From Kribbella solani (GTDB lineage: Bacteria > Actinomycetota > Actinomycetes > Propionibacteriales > Kribbellaceae): a stretch of DNA of 64,000 bases. Each line of letters opens with the position of its first letter. The stretch's first letter is position 1. Below are positions 1 to 9,521 of the stretch, in pieces. The position numbers were made by a program, and so were the translations under genes. Under the pieces are notes generated by a model. The model was not told the DNA's origin, searched no databases, and saw nothing but the letters and a program-made list of their open reading frames with translations. The stretch lies in NCBI RefSeq assembly GCF_014205295.1, contig NZ_JACHNF010000001.1:3410001-3474000 (forward strand), written 5' to 3'.

Positions 1-1
1 C

Positions 2-1147
2 TCAGAGACCGAGATCTCTCCCGATCAGTTCCTTCATGATCTCGTTGCTACCGGCCCAGATCTTCGTCACCCGGGCATCCCGCCAGGCGCGCGCGACTCG
101 GTACTCGTTCATGTACCCGTACCCACCGTGCAGTTGCACGCACGCGTCCAGGATCTCGTTCTGCACGCTGGCGCTCCACCACTTCACCTTCGCCGCGTCG
201 ACCGCGGACAGCCGGTCCTCGTCGTGCGCGACGATCGCGTTGTCGACGTACGCCTGGGTGACCTCGGCCTTGGTGACCAGCTCGGCGACCAGGAACTTGT
301 TGTACTGGAAGGAGCCGACCGGCTGCCCGAAGGCCTTCCGCTCCTTCACGTACTCGATCGTCTCGGCCAGGATCTGGGTGGCATGCGCGATGTTCGACAC
401 GGCGGCACCCACCCGCTCCTGCGCGAGCCGCTCCATCATGTGGATGAAGCCGCGGTCGACGGTACCGAGCACGTTGTCATCGGCAACGAAAACGTCCTCG
501 AAGAAGAGCTCCGACGTACCCGACTCGGTCTGGCCGACCTTGTCCAGCTTGCGGCCACGGGCGAAACCGTCCATCCCCTCCTCGACCACGAACAGGGTGA
601 TGCCCTTCGCGCCCTTCGACGGGTCGGTCCGGGCCGCGACGATGACCAGATCGGCCATGTCGCCGTTCGTGATGAAGGTCTTCGACCCGTTCAGCACCCA
701 GCCGCCGTCGGTCTTCTTCGCGCTCGTCTTCAGCGCGGCCAGGTCGGAGCCGCCGGACGGCTCGGTCATCCCGATCGCGGCCACGTACTCACCGGAGCAG
801 AACTTCGGCAACCAGCGCTGCTTCTGCTCCTCGGTGCCGAGATCCACCAGGTACGGCGCGGCGCAGTCGTAGTGGATGCCGAAGCAACTCGACAGCGACG
901 CGGACACCTTCGACAGCTCCTCCGCGAAGACCGCGTTGAACCGGTAGTCGCCGACGCTCGAACCGCCGTACTCCTCCGGGACGTCCAGCCCGAGGAAACC
1001 CTGCTTGCCGGCTTCCAGCCAGACCGCGCGGTCGAGCGTCTTCTCCTCCAGGAACTGCTCCATCCGCGGCACCAGCGAGCGGTCGCAGTACTCCTTCGCA
1101 CTGGCCCGGAACGCGTGATGGTCCTCGCTGAAGATGACGCGCTCCAT
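2..1147 (-). CDS. acyl-CoA dehydrogenase
   Basis: FAD-dependent acyl-CoA dehydrogenase of 381 residues, the usual length for the family; it introduces an alpha,beta double bond into an acyl-CoA and passes electrons to ETF. Both family signatures are visible: the GMTEPSGGSD flavin-loop segment near residue 127, and the C-terminal GGYGYMNEYRVARAWRD block followed by GSNEIMKELIGRDL, where the Glu near residue 369 is the likely catalytic base. I chose the ATG at 1147 because GGGGAGG lies just upstream; the frame stays open for 40 more codons into the hairpin element. A TetR gene is divergent, and the ancestral operator would have sat about 30 bp upstream of this start. Substrate chain length cannot be read from the sequence. 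Confidence 0.93.
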   Translation of the reverse strand: MERVIFSEDHHAFRASAKEYCDRSLVPRMEQFLEEKTLDRAVWLEAGKQGFLGLDVPEEYGGSSVGDYRFNAVFAEELSKVSASLSSCFGIHYDCAAPYLVDLGTEEQKQRWLPKFCSGEYVAAIGMTEPSGGSDLAALKTSAKKTDGGWVLNGSKTFITNGDMADLVIVAARTDPSKGAKGITLFVVEEGMDGFARGRKLDKVGQTESGTSELFFEDVFVADDNVLGTVDRGFIHMMERLAQERVGAAVSNIAHATQILAETIEYVKERKAFGQPVGSFQYNKFLVAELVTKAEVTQAYVDNAIVAHDEDRLSAVDAAKVKWWSASVQNEILDACVQLHGGYGYMNEYRVARAWRDARVTKIWAGSNEIMKELIGRDLGL

Positions 1148-1179
1148 GGGGCCTCCCCGAGATTTGAGACTGATTGCTA

Positions 1180-1342
1180 GAGGGTGTCTGGGAACTCTGT
1201 GCCGTAGCGAGGAGGTGCTCGGTGCGGTAGCTCGGTGCGCGGGGGCGAAGGTCTCGATGCGGCGCATCGTGGCCTTTGCACCCGTGCGGCGAGGTGCCGT
1301 GCCGAGTGCCCCGCAGTAGGTGCAGGGTTCTCAGACACCCTC
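1180..1342. mobile_element. 163-bp MITE-like hairpin element with TA target duplication
   Basis: The ends are near-perfect inverted repeats: GAGGGTGTCTGGGAAC at 1180-1195 and GTTCTCAGACACCCTC at 1327-1342, one mismatch in 16. Each is flanked by TA. The interior is itself a degenerate palindrome, for example the stretch near 1235-1260 against 1262-1282. No transposase fits inside. The structure matches a non-autonomous element mobilised by an IS with TA target preference (IS5/IS427-like or IS630-like); the family assignment is inference. Removing the element with one TA joins the flanks into an uninterrupted CTAAGC(N4)GCTTAG palindrome, which supports true insertion. Confidence 0.72.
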
Positions 1343-1357
1343 TAAGCGCTTGCTTAG
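1342..1357. promoter_or_regulatory. Probable TetR operator
   Basis: CTAAGC-GCTT-GCTTAG is a perfect 6+6 inverted repeat just upstream of the TetR gene. Its first base is the last base of the inserted hairpin element, so the element restores the C of the original site. Similar AAGC...GCTT sites are used by TetR regulators of acyl-CoA dehydrogenases in actinobacteria. Confidence 0.55.
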
Positions 1358-1385
1358 CTTCACAAGTTTGGTGCAGGGTGTCAAC

Positions 1386-2024
1386 GTGTCCGCAGTCACC
1401 GACCCGCTTGTCTGGGAGCATGTCCAGCCGGCCGCCGCCCGCCGGCTGCTGACCGGCGCCATCGACGCGTTCGCCGAGCGCGGGTACCAGGCCACAACCA
1501 CCCGCGACATCGCCGCCCGCGCCGGTATGAGCCCCGCCGCCCTCTACGTGCACTACCCGTCGAAGGAACGCCTGCTCTTCGAGATCAGCCGCTACGGCCA
1601 CAACGCCGCGCTGAACGTCCTCCGCGCGGCAGACCCCACCATCTCACCCCCGGACCGGCTCGCTGGATCGCCGGAGCAGTCGACTCCCTCAGAGCGGTTG
1701 CGGTCGCTGGTAGCTGCGTTCACCGCGTGGCATGCACGTCATCACACCATCGCCCGCGTGGTCCAGTACGAGCTCGCCGCCCTCTCCCCCGAGCACCTGG
1801 CCGAGGTGGCAACGATCCGCCGCGCCATCTCGTACCAGATCGAGCAGGTCCTGTCCGACGGAGTGGCCGACGGCTCGTTCGCCGTCACGGACCTTCCGGG
1901 CACCACACTCGCCGTACTGTCCCTGTCGATCGACGTAGCCCGCTGGTACACACCACACCGCGGCGACCCCGAAGCCCTCGGCACCCTGTACGCGGACCTC
2001 GCCCACCGCATGGTCCAGGCATAA
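1386..2024 (+). CDS. TetR/AcrR family transcriptional regulator
   Basis: TetR-family repressor with an N-terminal helix-turn-helix (about residues 23-66: AIDAFAERGYQATTTRDIAARAG, then MSPAALYVHYPSKERLL) and a helical ligand-binding domain. It is 212 residues if started at the GTG at 1386; a GTG at 1371 is also possible and the longer frame starts inside the inserted hairpin element. Neither start has a strong ribosome-binding site. It is divergent from the acyl-CoA dehydrogenase and probably senses an acyl-CoA or fatty acid, controlling that gene and itself through the adjacent palindrome. A strong terminator follows. Confidence 0.88.
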   Translation: MSAVTDPLVWEHVQPAAARRLLTGAIDAFAERGYQATTTRDIAARAGMSPAALYVHYPSKERLLFEISRYGHNAALNVLRAADPTISPPDRLAGSPEQSTPSERLRSLVAAFTAWHARHHTIARVVQYELAALSPEHLAEVATIRRAISYQIEQVLSDGVADGSFAVTDLPGTTLAVLSLSIDVARWYTPHRGDPEALGTLYADLAHRMVQA

Positions 2025-2026
2025 CG

Positions 2027-2056
2027 AAGACCCCGCACCGGCAGGCGCGGGGTCTT
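2027..2056. terminator. Bidirectional-type terminator hairpin
   Basis: AAGACCCCGC pairs with GCGGGGTCTT across a 10-base loop, directly after the TetR stop codon and before the convergent YceI gene. It can end transcription from either side. Confidence 0.8.
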
Positions 2057-2072
2057 TCGGAAGATGCTGTGG

Positions 2073-2642
2073 TCAGGCCTGCAGGGCGGCCTGTACGTCG
2101 AGGTGGATGTCCACCTTGTCACCGATCAGCAGCTTGCCGCCCTCGAGCGGCACGTTGAAGTCGATGCCCCAGTCCTTGCGGCTGATCGACGCGGAGGCCT
2201 CGAAACCGATGATGGTCTGGCCGTAGGCGTTCTGGTCGACGCCGAGGAACTCGAAGGCCAGCTCGATCGGCTTGCTGACGTCCTTGACCGTCAGCTCACC
2301 GGCCAGGATGTAGTCGTCGCCCGCGGCCTTGATACCGGTGCTGACGAAGGTCATCTTCGGGCTGTTCTCGGCGTCGAAGAAGTCGCCGGAGCGCAGGTGC
2401 CCGTCGCGCTGCTCGTTCCGGGTGTGCACGGAACCGAGCTCGATGGAGACGTTGGTGGTGGAGCCCTCGATGGTGTCCCGGACGACGATCTCGCCGCTGA
2501 ACTCCTGGAAGGTGCCACGGACCTTGGTCATCAGGTGCCGGACGGTGAAGCCGATCTCGGTGTGCGCCGTGTCGAGGGCGTACGTGCCGGCGGCCAGGCC
2601 CGGGATGGTGCTGGTCGGGGTGCCGGTGGTGGTGTCGCTCAT
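2073..2642 (-). CDS. YceI family protein
   Basis: YceI-like lipocalin-fold protein of 189 residues; family members bind isoprenoid-type lipids. The family pattern is visible: GTYALDTAHTEIGFTVRHLM near the start, then VRGTFQEFSGEI, and a C-terminal half with the SKPIELAFEFLG and GIDFNVPLEGGKLLIGDKV segments. There is no signal peptide, so this copy is probably cytoplasmic, as is common for actinobacterial YceI. The start at 2642 is supported by GAGAGGA upstream. It is divergently transcribed from a MarR regulator, a frequent pairing. Physiological role unknown. Confidence 0.9.
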   Translation of the reverse strand: MSDTTTGTPTSTIPGLAAGTYALDTAHTEIGFTVRHLMTKVRGTFQEFSGEIVVRDTIEGSTTNVSIELGSVHTRNEQRDGHLRSGDFFDAENSPKMTFVSTGIKAAGDDYILAGELTVKDVSKPIELAFEFLGVDQNAYGQTIIGFEASASISRKDWGIDFNVPLEGGKLLIGDKVDIHLDVQAALQA

Positions 2643-2689
2643 GAGGTCCTCTCGGGAAGGGTCGGTACTGGTCGGGGTGACGCAGCCGC

Positions 2690-2752
2690 TATAGTTCAAC
2701 ATTCAACCGATGACTACGACGGTAGGACTCAACGGTTTAAAAGTCAACTATA
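2690..2752. promoter_or_regulatory. Divergent yceI/marR control region
   Basis: The 129-bp space between the divergent genes contains a 7-bp inverted repeat, TATAGTT at 2690-2696 and AACTATA at 2746-2752, and repeated TTCAAC/GTCAAC words (2694-2707, 2743-2748). These AT-rich dyads in a GC-rich background are the likely MarR sites and overlap possible -10 elements for both genes. TACACT at 2760 lies so close to the marR GTG that its message may be leaderless. Confidence 0.45.
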
Positions 2753-2771
2753 TTCCCGCTACACTGTTCTC

Positions 2772-3236
2772 GTGACGATCGATACTGGGACTCGGTGGCT
2801 GAACGCCGAACAGCAGGTGGCGTGGCGTGCCTACCTGCTCGGAACCGCACGCCTGATGGCCAAGCTGGACGACGACCTGCGCCGGTTCGGCATCGGCATC
2901 AACGACTACGAGATCCTCGTTCGCCTGTCCGAGTCGCCCGAGCGACGGCTCCGGATGGCCGACCTGGCCGACCGGCTGCACCAGAGCCGGTCCCGGCTCA
3001 CCCACACCGTCGGCCGCCTCGAGAACGCCGAGCTGGTCCGCCGGACGTCCTGCACGAGCGACAAGCGCGGCGTCTGGGCGGAGCTGACCGACGCGGGGTT
3101 CGCGCTACTCGAGCAGGCCGCGCCGTACCACGTCGAGGGCGTCCGGGAGAACCTGGTCGACCTGGCCGGCACCGAGGACTTCGCCGCGGTCGGCCGGGTG
3201 TTCGACGCGGTCGCGGAGCACATCGGCCAGCGCTGA
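2772..3236 (+). CDS. MarR family transcriptional regulator
   Basis: A 154-residue MarR regulator. The winged-helix core is clear: LRMADLADRLHQSRSRLTHT as the recognition region, then the wing LVRRTSCTSDKRGVWAELTDAG with the family's conserved DKR. The GTG at 2772 is the first start after the divergent promoter; the frame runs open far upstream but that part only mirrors yceI. It probably represses itself and yceI in response to a small phenolic or oxidant ligand, as is typical for the family; the ligand is not deducible. Confidence 0.9.
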   Translation: MTIDTGTRWLNAEQQVAWRAYLLGTARLMAKLDDDLRRFGIGINDYEILVRLSESPERRLRMADLADRLHQSRSRLTHTVGRLENAELVRRTSCTSDKRGVWAELTDAGFALLEQAAPYHVEGVRENLVDLAGTEDFAAVGRVFDAVAEHIGQR

Positions 3237-3253
3237 CCGACTGCCTTGGCGCC

Positions 3254-4621
3254 CTACCGTTGTGCCTGAGCCGGCGTGATCTCCAGGGTCAGCTCGTCCC
3301 GGTTGGCGCCGCGGTAGGCCAGCATCGAGTCCCGCATCCGTCGCTTGACCGGAGGAAGATGGTTCACCGCGCGCATGCCCGTACGCATCACCGCCAAGGC
3401 GATCCGGCCGATCACGGGCTTGTGCATCGGATCGTCCGACGTCATCTGAGCACGTGACTTGAATACCGCATCGAAGCCGTACTCGATCATCTTGGCCTCG
3501 TAGGCGTTCACGGCCGGGATCAGTTCGCGTTTCCCGTCGCGTACGTCGATCAGCGCCCGGCACAGGTTCACGGCGTCGCGCAGCGCGGTGTTCGCGCCGA
3601 CGCCACGGCCTGGCGTCATGGTGTGAATCGCGTCACCGATCAGCGTGACGTTCGTCGTCGGCCAGGGCTCGACCGGCGCCGAAGTCCAGATGTTGACCGG
3701 GAAACAGGTGCCGGGATCGGTCAGTTCGAACAACCGGCGAAGGTCCGGATGCCAGTCCGGCGTCAGGTCCAGCGTGAGCTTCACCAGCTCCTCGCCGCGC
3801 AGCTCCATGACATTCGCGGGCAGCTTGTCCCGGGTCGCCGACACACCCCAGTTGATGTAGTCGCGGGTGTTGTCGAACTGCAGCCCGGGCCAGCGCCGGA
3901 TCAGCTCCTCGGTGTTGCCGCCGATCCCGTGCTTCACCCGGCCGTCGCGGTCCCACTGGAACTCCATCACGTGCAGGATGCAGAACAGCCCCCGCGGCGC
4001 GTTGATCATCGAGATGCCCTCGAACACCTTCGGCGGCACCAGCTTCGCGCTCTCCGCGGTGATCGGCAGCTTTCCGGCGATCGCGATGATCCCGGTCTCC
4101 TCGATGTCCGCGTGCGGCAGATACTGGCGGCGTACGCGGGAGTGCGCGCCGTCCGCGGCGACAAGAAGATCGCCCGTGGCCTGCGTACCGTCGGCGAAAT
4201 GGGCGGTGACCCGATCGCCGTGCTGCTCGAACCTGGTGAACTCTCTGCCGAACTCGACGACATCCTCCAGGCCGGTGAGCAGTACCTGCCGAAGCGTCAT
4301 CCGGCTGATCGACTTCTCGCTCTCGATCGGGTCCGTCGACGGCTCGACCTGCATCGACAGGACCTCCTTGAAGTTCTCCGTGAGCATGTTGAAGTACTTC
4401 GGGTCGCGGGCCTTGGTGGCCACGAACGTGTCGTACAGCTCCTTCGGCAGCAGCCCGTGCAGGGCCCGGCTGCCATCCGGGTCGATGCCGACCCGATAGC
4501 CGTGCAGGCCTTCGGTCCGCAACGCGTCCCGCTCGTACACCGACACCTCGATGCCGGCCCGCTTCAGGCCGTGCGCAAGCGCCAGCCCTCCGGTTCCGCC
4601 ACCGATCACCAGCACCTTCAT
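3254..4621 (-). CDS. FAD-dependent monooxygenase (PHBH fold)
   Basis: Class A flavoprotein monooxygenase of 455 residues. The N-terminal GGGTGGLALAHGLKRAG is the FAD dinucleotide-binding motif; the LLVAADGAHSRVR segment near residue 155 is the DG motif for FAD/NADPH; GDAIHTMTPGRGVGANTALRDA near residue 338 is the GD motif binding the ribityl chain. Such enzymes hydroxylate or epoxidise aromatic or polyketide substrates, including antibiotics. A MarR gene is divergent, with an operator array between them, so expression is probably induced by the substrate or a relative. The substrate is unknown. Confidence 0.9.
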   Translation of the reverse strand: MKVLVIGGGTGGLALAHGLKRAGIEVSVYERDALRTEGLHGYRVGIDPDGSRALHGLLPKELYDTFVATKARDPKYFNMLTENFKEVLSMQVEPSTDPIESEKSISRMTLRQVLLTGLEDVVEFGREFTRFEQHGDRVTAHFADGTQATGDLLVAADGAHSRVRRQYLPHADIEETGIIAIAGKLPITAESAKLVPPKVFEGISMINAPRGLFCILHVMEFQWDRDGRVKHGIGGNTEELIRRWPGLQFDNTRDYINWGVSATRDKLPANVMELRGEELVKLTLDLTPDWHPDLRRLFELTDPGTCFPVNIWTSAPVEPWPTTNVTLIGDAIHTMTPGRGVGANTALRDAVNLCRALIDVRDGKRELIPAVNAYEAKMIEYGFDAVFKSRAQMTSDDPMHKPVIGRIALAVMRTGMRAVNHLPPVKRRMRDSMLAYRGANRDELTLEITPAQAQR

Positions 4622-4633
4622 GATTTCTCCATT

Positions 4634-4687
4634 TATCTCGGGATTCCAAGTATCTTGGTGATTCGAGTATCTTGGAGATTCGAGATA
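4634..4687. promoter_or_regulatory. Three-fold MarR operator array
   Basis: Three near-identical units at a 17-bp period fill the space between the monooxygenase and the MarR gene: TATCTCGGGATTCCAAGTA (4634-4652), TATCTTGGTGATTCGAGTA (4651-4669) and TATCTTGGAGATTCGAGATA (4668-4687). Each has loose dyad symmetry (ATCT...AGAT or similar), and together they cover the promoter region of both genes. Confidence 0.6.
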
Positions 4688-4713
4688 AAAGCAAGCCCTA
4701 TGCTGAGGTGGCC

Positions 4714-5160
4714 ATGACCAGTAGCCGAGAAGAGCTCGCCGCCGAGATCCAGGAGCAGCTGATCCGGGTCATCGCGGCGCTCGTGCTGTACAACCACGCG
4801 GTGTCCGCCAAGGTCGGTCTGGGCGCCAGCGACTCGCAGTTCATGACGCTGCTGCGCGCGCACGGACCGCTGACGCCGCGGCAGCTGGCCGACCACACCG
4901 GCCTTACCTCCGGCACGATCACCGGCGTTATCGACCGGCTCGAAGCGCACGGGTTCGTCACCCGCGAGGCCGATCCGACCGACCGCCGCAAGGTCGTCGT
5001 GACGCCGGCCCTGGAAAAGATCCAGGAGACGATGGTCCCGCTGTACGCCGAGCAGGGCGCGCGGCTCCAGGGCGTACTGGCGTCCCGGACCGATGACGAA
5101 CTCCGGGTGATCCTGCGGTTCCTGTCGGACGCGGTCGACAACTCTGCAGACCCGGGCTAA
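4714..5160 (+). CDS. MarR family transcriptional regulator
   Basis: MarR regulator of 148 residues with recognition region LTPRQLADHTGLTSGTITGV and wing FVTREADPTDRRKVVVT; the conserved DRR is present. The start at 4714 is chosen for TGAGGTGG upstream; the TTG at 4672 lies inside the operator array and would require transcription through it. It is divergent from the FAD monooxygenase, its likely target. The next gene, a phosphotransferase, follows 40 bp downstream and may be cotranscribed. Confidence 0.9.
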   Translation: MTSSREELAAEIQEQLIRVIAALVLYNHAVSAKVGLGASDSQFMTLLRAHGPLTPRQLADHTGLTSGTITGVIDRLEAHGFVTREADPTDRRKVVVTPALEKIQETMVPLYAEQGARLQGVLASRTDDELRVILRFLSDAVDNSADPG

Positions 5161-5200
5161 ATCCATTGAGCCGGTCACCGCGGTCCGGAACGCTGACGAC

Positions 5201-6073
5201 GTGACCGAACTTCATCAAGACGGGCGCGCCGGTATCGACGCGGCACTCGTCCAGCGACTGATCGCACGGCAGTTCCCGCAGTGGGCCGAGCTGCCGGTGA
5301 CTCCGGTCAAGATCGACGGCTGGGACAACCGGACGTACCGGCTGGGCTCCGAGCTGACCGCTCGGCTGCCCACGCACGCCAGCTACGTCGCCGCCGTGGA
5401 CAAGGAGCACCAGTGGCTTCCGGTGCTCGCGCCGCAGCTGCCGGTCGCCATCCCGACCGCGGTCGCGAAGGGATCACCAGGCGAGGGCTATCCGCACCCC
5501 TGGGCAATTCGTCGCTGGATCGACGGCCGGACCGCTTCGCCCGAGACGGTGCCCGACCTGTCCGAGTTCGCCCTCGCGGTCGCGGACTTCATCCTCGCGC
5601 TGCAGCGCGTCGACGCCACCGACGGACCGCTCGCCGGCGACCACAGCTTCCACCGCGGCGCGCCCCCGGAGTACTACCACGACGAGACCATGCAGGCGCT
5701 CACGGCGCTGAAGGGGCGGATCGACGCCGACCTCGCCCTGGAAGTCTGGAAGGCGGCGCTCGCGTCGCCGTGGGATCGGCCGGCGGTGTGGTTCCACGGC
5801 GACATCGCGAGCGGGAACCTGCTGGTCCGGGACGGGCGTCTGGCCGCGGTCATCGACTTCGGTACGTCCGGCGTCGGCGATCCCGCCTGCGACCTGGTGA
5901 TCGCCTACGGATTCTTCTCCGGTACGTCACGCGAGGTGTTCCGCGAAGCGGTCGGCCAGGACGACGCGATGTGGGCACGCGCTCGTGGCTGGGCGCTGTG
6001 GAAAGCACTCATCACCGAGAACCTGCCGATCATCGACGTCGTTCTGGCCGATCACGTCAGACAAACGCGCTGA
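5201..6073 (+). CDS. Aminoglycoside phosphotransferase (APH) family protein
   Basis: A 290-residue kinase of the APH/choline-kinase fold. The catalytic loop HGDIASGNLL is near residue 199 and the metal-binding DFG equivalent is IDFGTSGVGDPACDL about 20 residues later. The N-terminal lobe has the KIDGWDNRTYRLG glycine-loop-like segment. APH relatives phosphorylate aminoglycosides, macrolides or ordinary metabolites; nothing here fixes the substrate. The start is GTG without a strong ribosome-binding site. The 3' end overlaps the convergent reductase gene by 17 bp. Confidence 0.86.
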   Translation: MTELHQDGRAGIDAALVQRLIARQFPQWAELPVTPVKIDGWDNRTYRLGSELTARLPTHASYVAAVDKEHQWLPVLAPQLPVAIPTAVAKGSPGEGYPHPWAIRRWIDGRTASPETVPDLSEFALAVADFILALQRVDATDGPLAGDHSFHRGAPPEYYHDETMQALTALKGRIDADLALEVWKAALASPWDRPAVWFHGDIASGNLLVRDGRLAAVIDFGTSGVGDPACDLVIAYGFFSGTSREVFREAVGQDDAMWARARGWALWKALITENLPIIDVVLADHVRQTR

Positions 6074-6677
6074 CCCCTTCGTACTCGGCCACCGGCGCGG
6101 CGCCGACGGTCTCGTACTCGAGCAGCAGGAGACCGCTCGGTGTCGCCGCCTGCTCGGTCAGCCGTAGACCTGCCGTGTCGCCCGGATGCTCGAACAAGCG
6201 CCTACCGGAACCGATGATCGTTGGCGCGACCACCAATCGGACGACATCGATCAGGCCCGCCTTCAGGAGGGCGTTGCCGAGCCTCGCGCTGCCGTGGATC
6301 TGCAGCTCACCTCCGCTGCTCTGCTTCAGTTCCCCGACGTCGGCCAGGCCCGTCAAGATCGTGGCCGGTCGCCAGTTCGCCTCGGCGAGCGTGGTACTCA
6401 CGACGTACTTGGGCAAGGCGTTCATTCGTACGGTGAAGGGGTCATCCGGATCGGTGATTCGCGGCCAGTCACGGGCGAAGGCTTCGTACGTACGCCGCCC
6501 GAGGAGGAGACCGTCGGCACGGGCGAGCCAGTCGACGGTCTGCCGGACAAACGCCTCGTCGAAGTACGGCACCAGCCAGCCACCCCGCGTGAAGCCGTCA
6601 CTGATGTCCTCGGTCGGCGAACCCGGCCCCTGACTTACCCCGTCAAGCGTCACAAACTCGGTCAACACAACCTTCAT
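6057..6677 (-). CDS. Dihydrofolate reductase family protein (RibD C-terminal type)
   Basis: A 206-residue NADPH-dependent reductase-like protein with the RibD_C/DHFR fold: MKVVLTEFVTLDGVSQGPG at the N-terminus, LLGRRTYEAFA near residue 60, and the IHGSARLGNALLKAGLIDVVRL segment typical of the family. These stand-alone proteins are common in actinobacteria; few have a defined substrate. A related gene lies at 40701-41267. The 3' end overlaps the phosphotransferase gene on the other strand. Confidence 0.85.
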   Translation of the reverse strand: MKVVLTEFVTLDGVSQGPGSPTEDISDGFTRGGWLVPYFDEAFVRQTVDWLARADGLLLGRRTYEAFARDWPRITDPDDPFTVRMNALPKYVVSTTLAEANWRPATILTGLADVGELKQSSGGELQIHGSARLGNALLKAGLIDVVRLVVAPTIIGSGRRLFEHPGDTAGLRLTEQAATPSGLLLLEYETVGAAPVAEYEGVSAFV

Positions 6678-6731
6678 CTGTCTCCCTCCGCTCCAACGCT
6701 CTTCATCTGACTCCCCCGGCTTCCGTGCTCC

Positions 6732-7223
6732 TCAACTGATCCCCGCGCTCTCGACAAGCGCGGCCAGCTGTCGCGTCACCGTGCCCCAGCCGTCGGCGAA
6801 CCCGAGCTCGGCGTGCCGCCCGCGGCTGGCCGGATCGCCGTGCCGAGCGATCATCCGGTAGTCCGTGCCGTCAGCATGCTCAGTGAGAACGACCTCGACC
6901 GTGACCACGATCGGCTGCGGATCAGCCGGCCGCCAGTCGCTGCGGATCGCATTCGTGAACGCGATCCGCTCCAACTCGTCTGCCGCCAGCACCACCGCGT
7001 CAAGATGCGGCTCGAACCGCAGACCGTCTGAACTGAGCCGCGACACCAGTGCCCCACCCGGCCGCAGGTCCAGACGCTCAACCCGACACACCGCCGGCGC
7101 AGGCACCCACCACTGCGCCAACTGCGCCGGATCACTCCACGCCGCCCACACCACCTTGCGTGGCGCGCGGATGATCCGCTCCACCACCAGATCGAGCTCC
7201 GGATCGAACTCTCCGCGACTCAC
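6732..7223 (-). CDS. SRPBCC (AHSA1-like) domain protein
   Basis: A 163-residue START-like domain of the Aha1 C-terminal type: VVERIIRAPRKVVWAAWSDP followed by LAQWWVPAP is the family hallmark. These proteins bind hydrophobic ligands in a deep cavity; function unknown. Its start overlaps the stop of the upstream ArsR gene by four bases, so the two are translationally coupled; the ArsR-SRPBCC pair is common in actinobacteria and the regulator probably controls both. Confidence 0.88.
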   Translation of the reverse strand: MSRGEFDPELDLVVERIIRAPRKVVWAAWSDPAQLAQWWVPAPAVCRVERLDLRPGGALVSRLSSDGLRFEPHLDAVVLAADELERIAFTNAIRSDWRPADPQPIVVTVEVVLTEHADGTDYRMIARHGDPASRGRHAELGFADGWGTVTRQLAALVESAGIS

Positions 7224-7582
7224 AGGCCCTCCTCTTGCCGTTCTGGTTCGTTTCGTGCCGCTTGTTCGGCGACGAAGCGCTCCAAACGATCGGTACGGTC
7301 CTCCCAGACCCGGCGCTGTTCAGCCAGCCAGTCATCGACCAGTGCGAGCCGCTCCCGGTTCAGTACGCAGGTACGCACCCGACCGGTCTTGACGGTCCGG
7401 ATCAGGCCGTTCGACTCCAGCGTCCGGACGTGCTTCATGAACGACGGCAACGTGATCGGGAACTCCGCCGCGAGCTCGCCGACGCTGGTCGGTCCGCGCC
7501 CGAGCCGCCGGATCACGCTCCGCCGGGTCGGATCGGCGAGCGCGACGAACACCCCATCCACTTCCGCCGAATACTGTGCCAT
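7220..7582 (-). CDS. ArsR-family (SdpR-like) transcriptional repressor
   Basis: A 120-residue winged-helix repressor: VALADPTRRSVIRRLGRGP, then VGELAAEFPITLPSFMKHVRTLESNGLI as the HTH. No ArsR metal-site cysteines are seen, so this belongs to the non-metal SdpR/autorepressor type. It is the first gene of a two-gene operon with the SRPBCC gene. A perfect 10+10 palindrome begins only 4 bp upstream of its start codon, so autoregulation is very likely. Confidence 0.9.
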   Translation of the reverse strand: MAQYSAEVDGVFVALADPTRRSVIRRLGRGPTSVGELAAEFPITLPSFMKHVRTLESNGLIRTVKTGRVRTCVLNRERLALVDDWLAEQRRVWEDRTDRLERFVAEQAARNEPERQEEGL

Positions 7583-7585
7583 GAA

Positions 7586-7615
7586 GCTAAGTATTAATCA
7601 GCTCCAATACTTAGC
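7586..7615. promoter_or_regulatory. ArsR-type operator palindrome
   Basis: GCTAAGTATT (7586-7595) and AATACTTAGC (7606-7615) form a perfect 10+10 inverted repeat with a 10-bp spacer, directly upstream of the ArsR start codon. It is AT-rich in a GC-rich genome and would cover the promoter or the initial transcribed region. Confidence 0.75.
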
Positions 7616-7641
7616 GCAAGGGCTAACTGTCAGCAACGCGA

Positions 7642-7676
7642 AGGACCCCGCCTCCGATCGCCGGAGACGGGGTCCT
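7642..7676. terminator. Rho-independent terminator after ettA
   Basis: AGGACCCCG-CCTCCG pairs with CGGAG-CGGGGTCCT in a long GC-rich stem 16 bp beyond the ettA stop codon. It separates ettA from the ArsR operator region. Confidence 0.8.
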
Positions 7677-7691
7677 CGATGCCTGGCTCGC

Positions 7692-9374
<1,683 letters not shown>

Positions 9375-9521
9375 ACCCAGAGCCTATGTGCTCGACCGGG
9401 GCGTTACCCAACCCGCCCACCGCGGTTGTCCACAGCCGGCCGGTTCACGGCTCCGATCCCGCGCCGATCGGTGCATCTTCTCCGGTGACAGCGGACCACA
9501 CCGATCGGAAGGCGCCACGAC

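Noticed and set aside
4672..4713. Longer start (TTG 4672) for the MarR gene
   Set aside because: It lies inside the operator array; ATG 4714 has a good ribosome-binding site.
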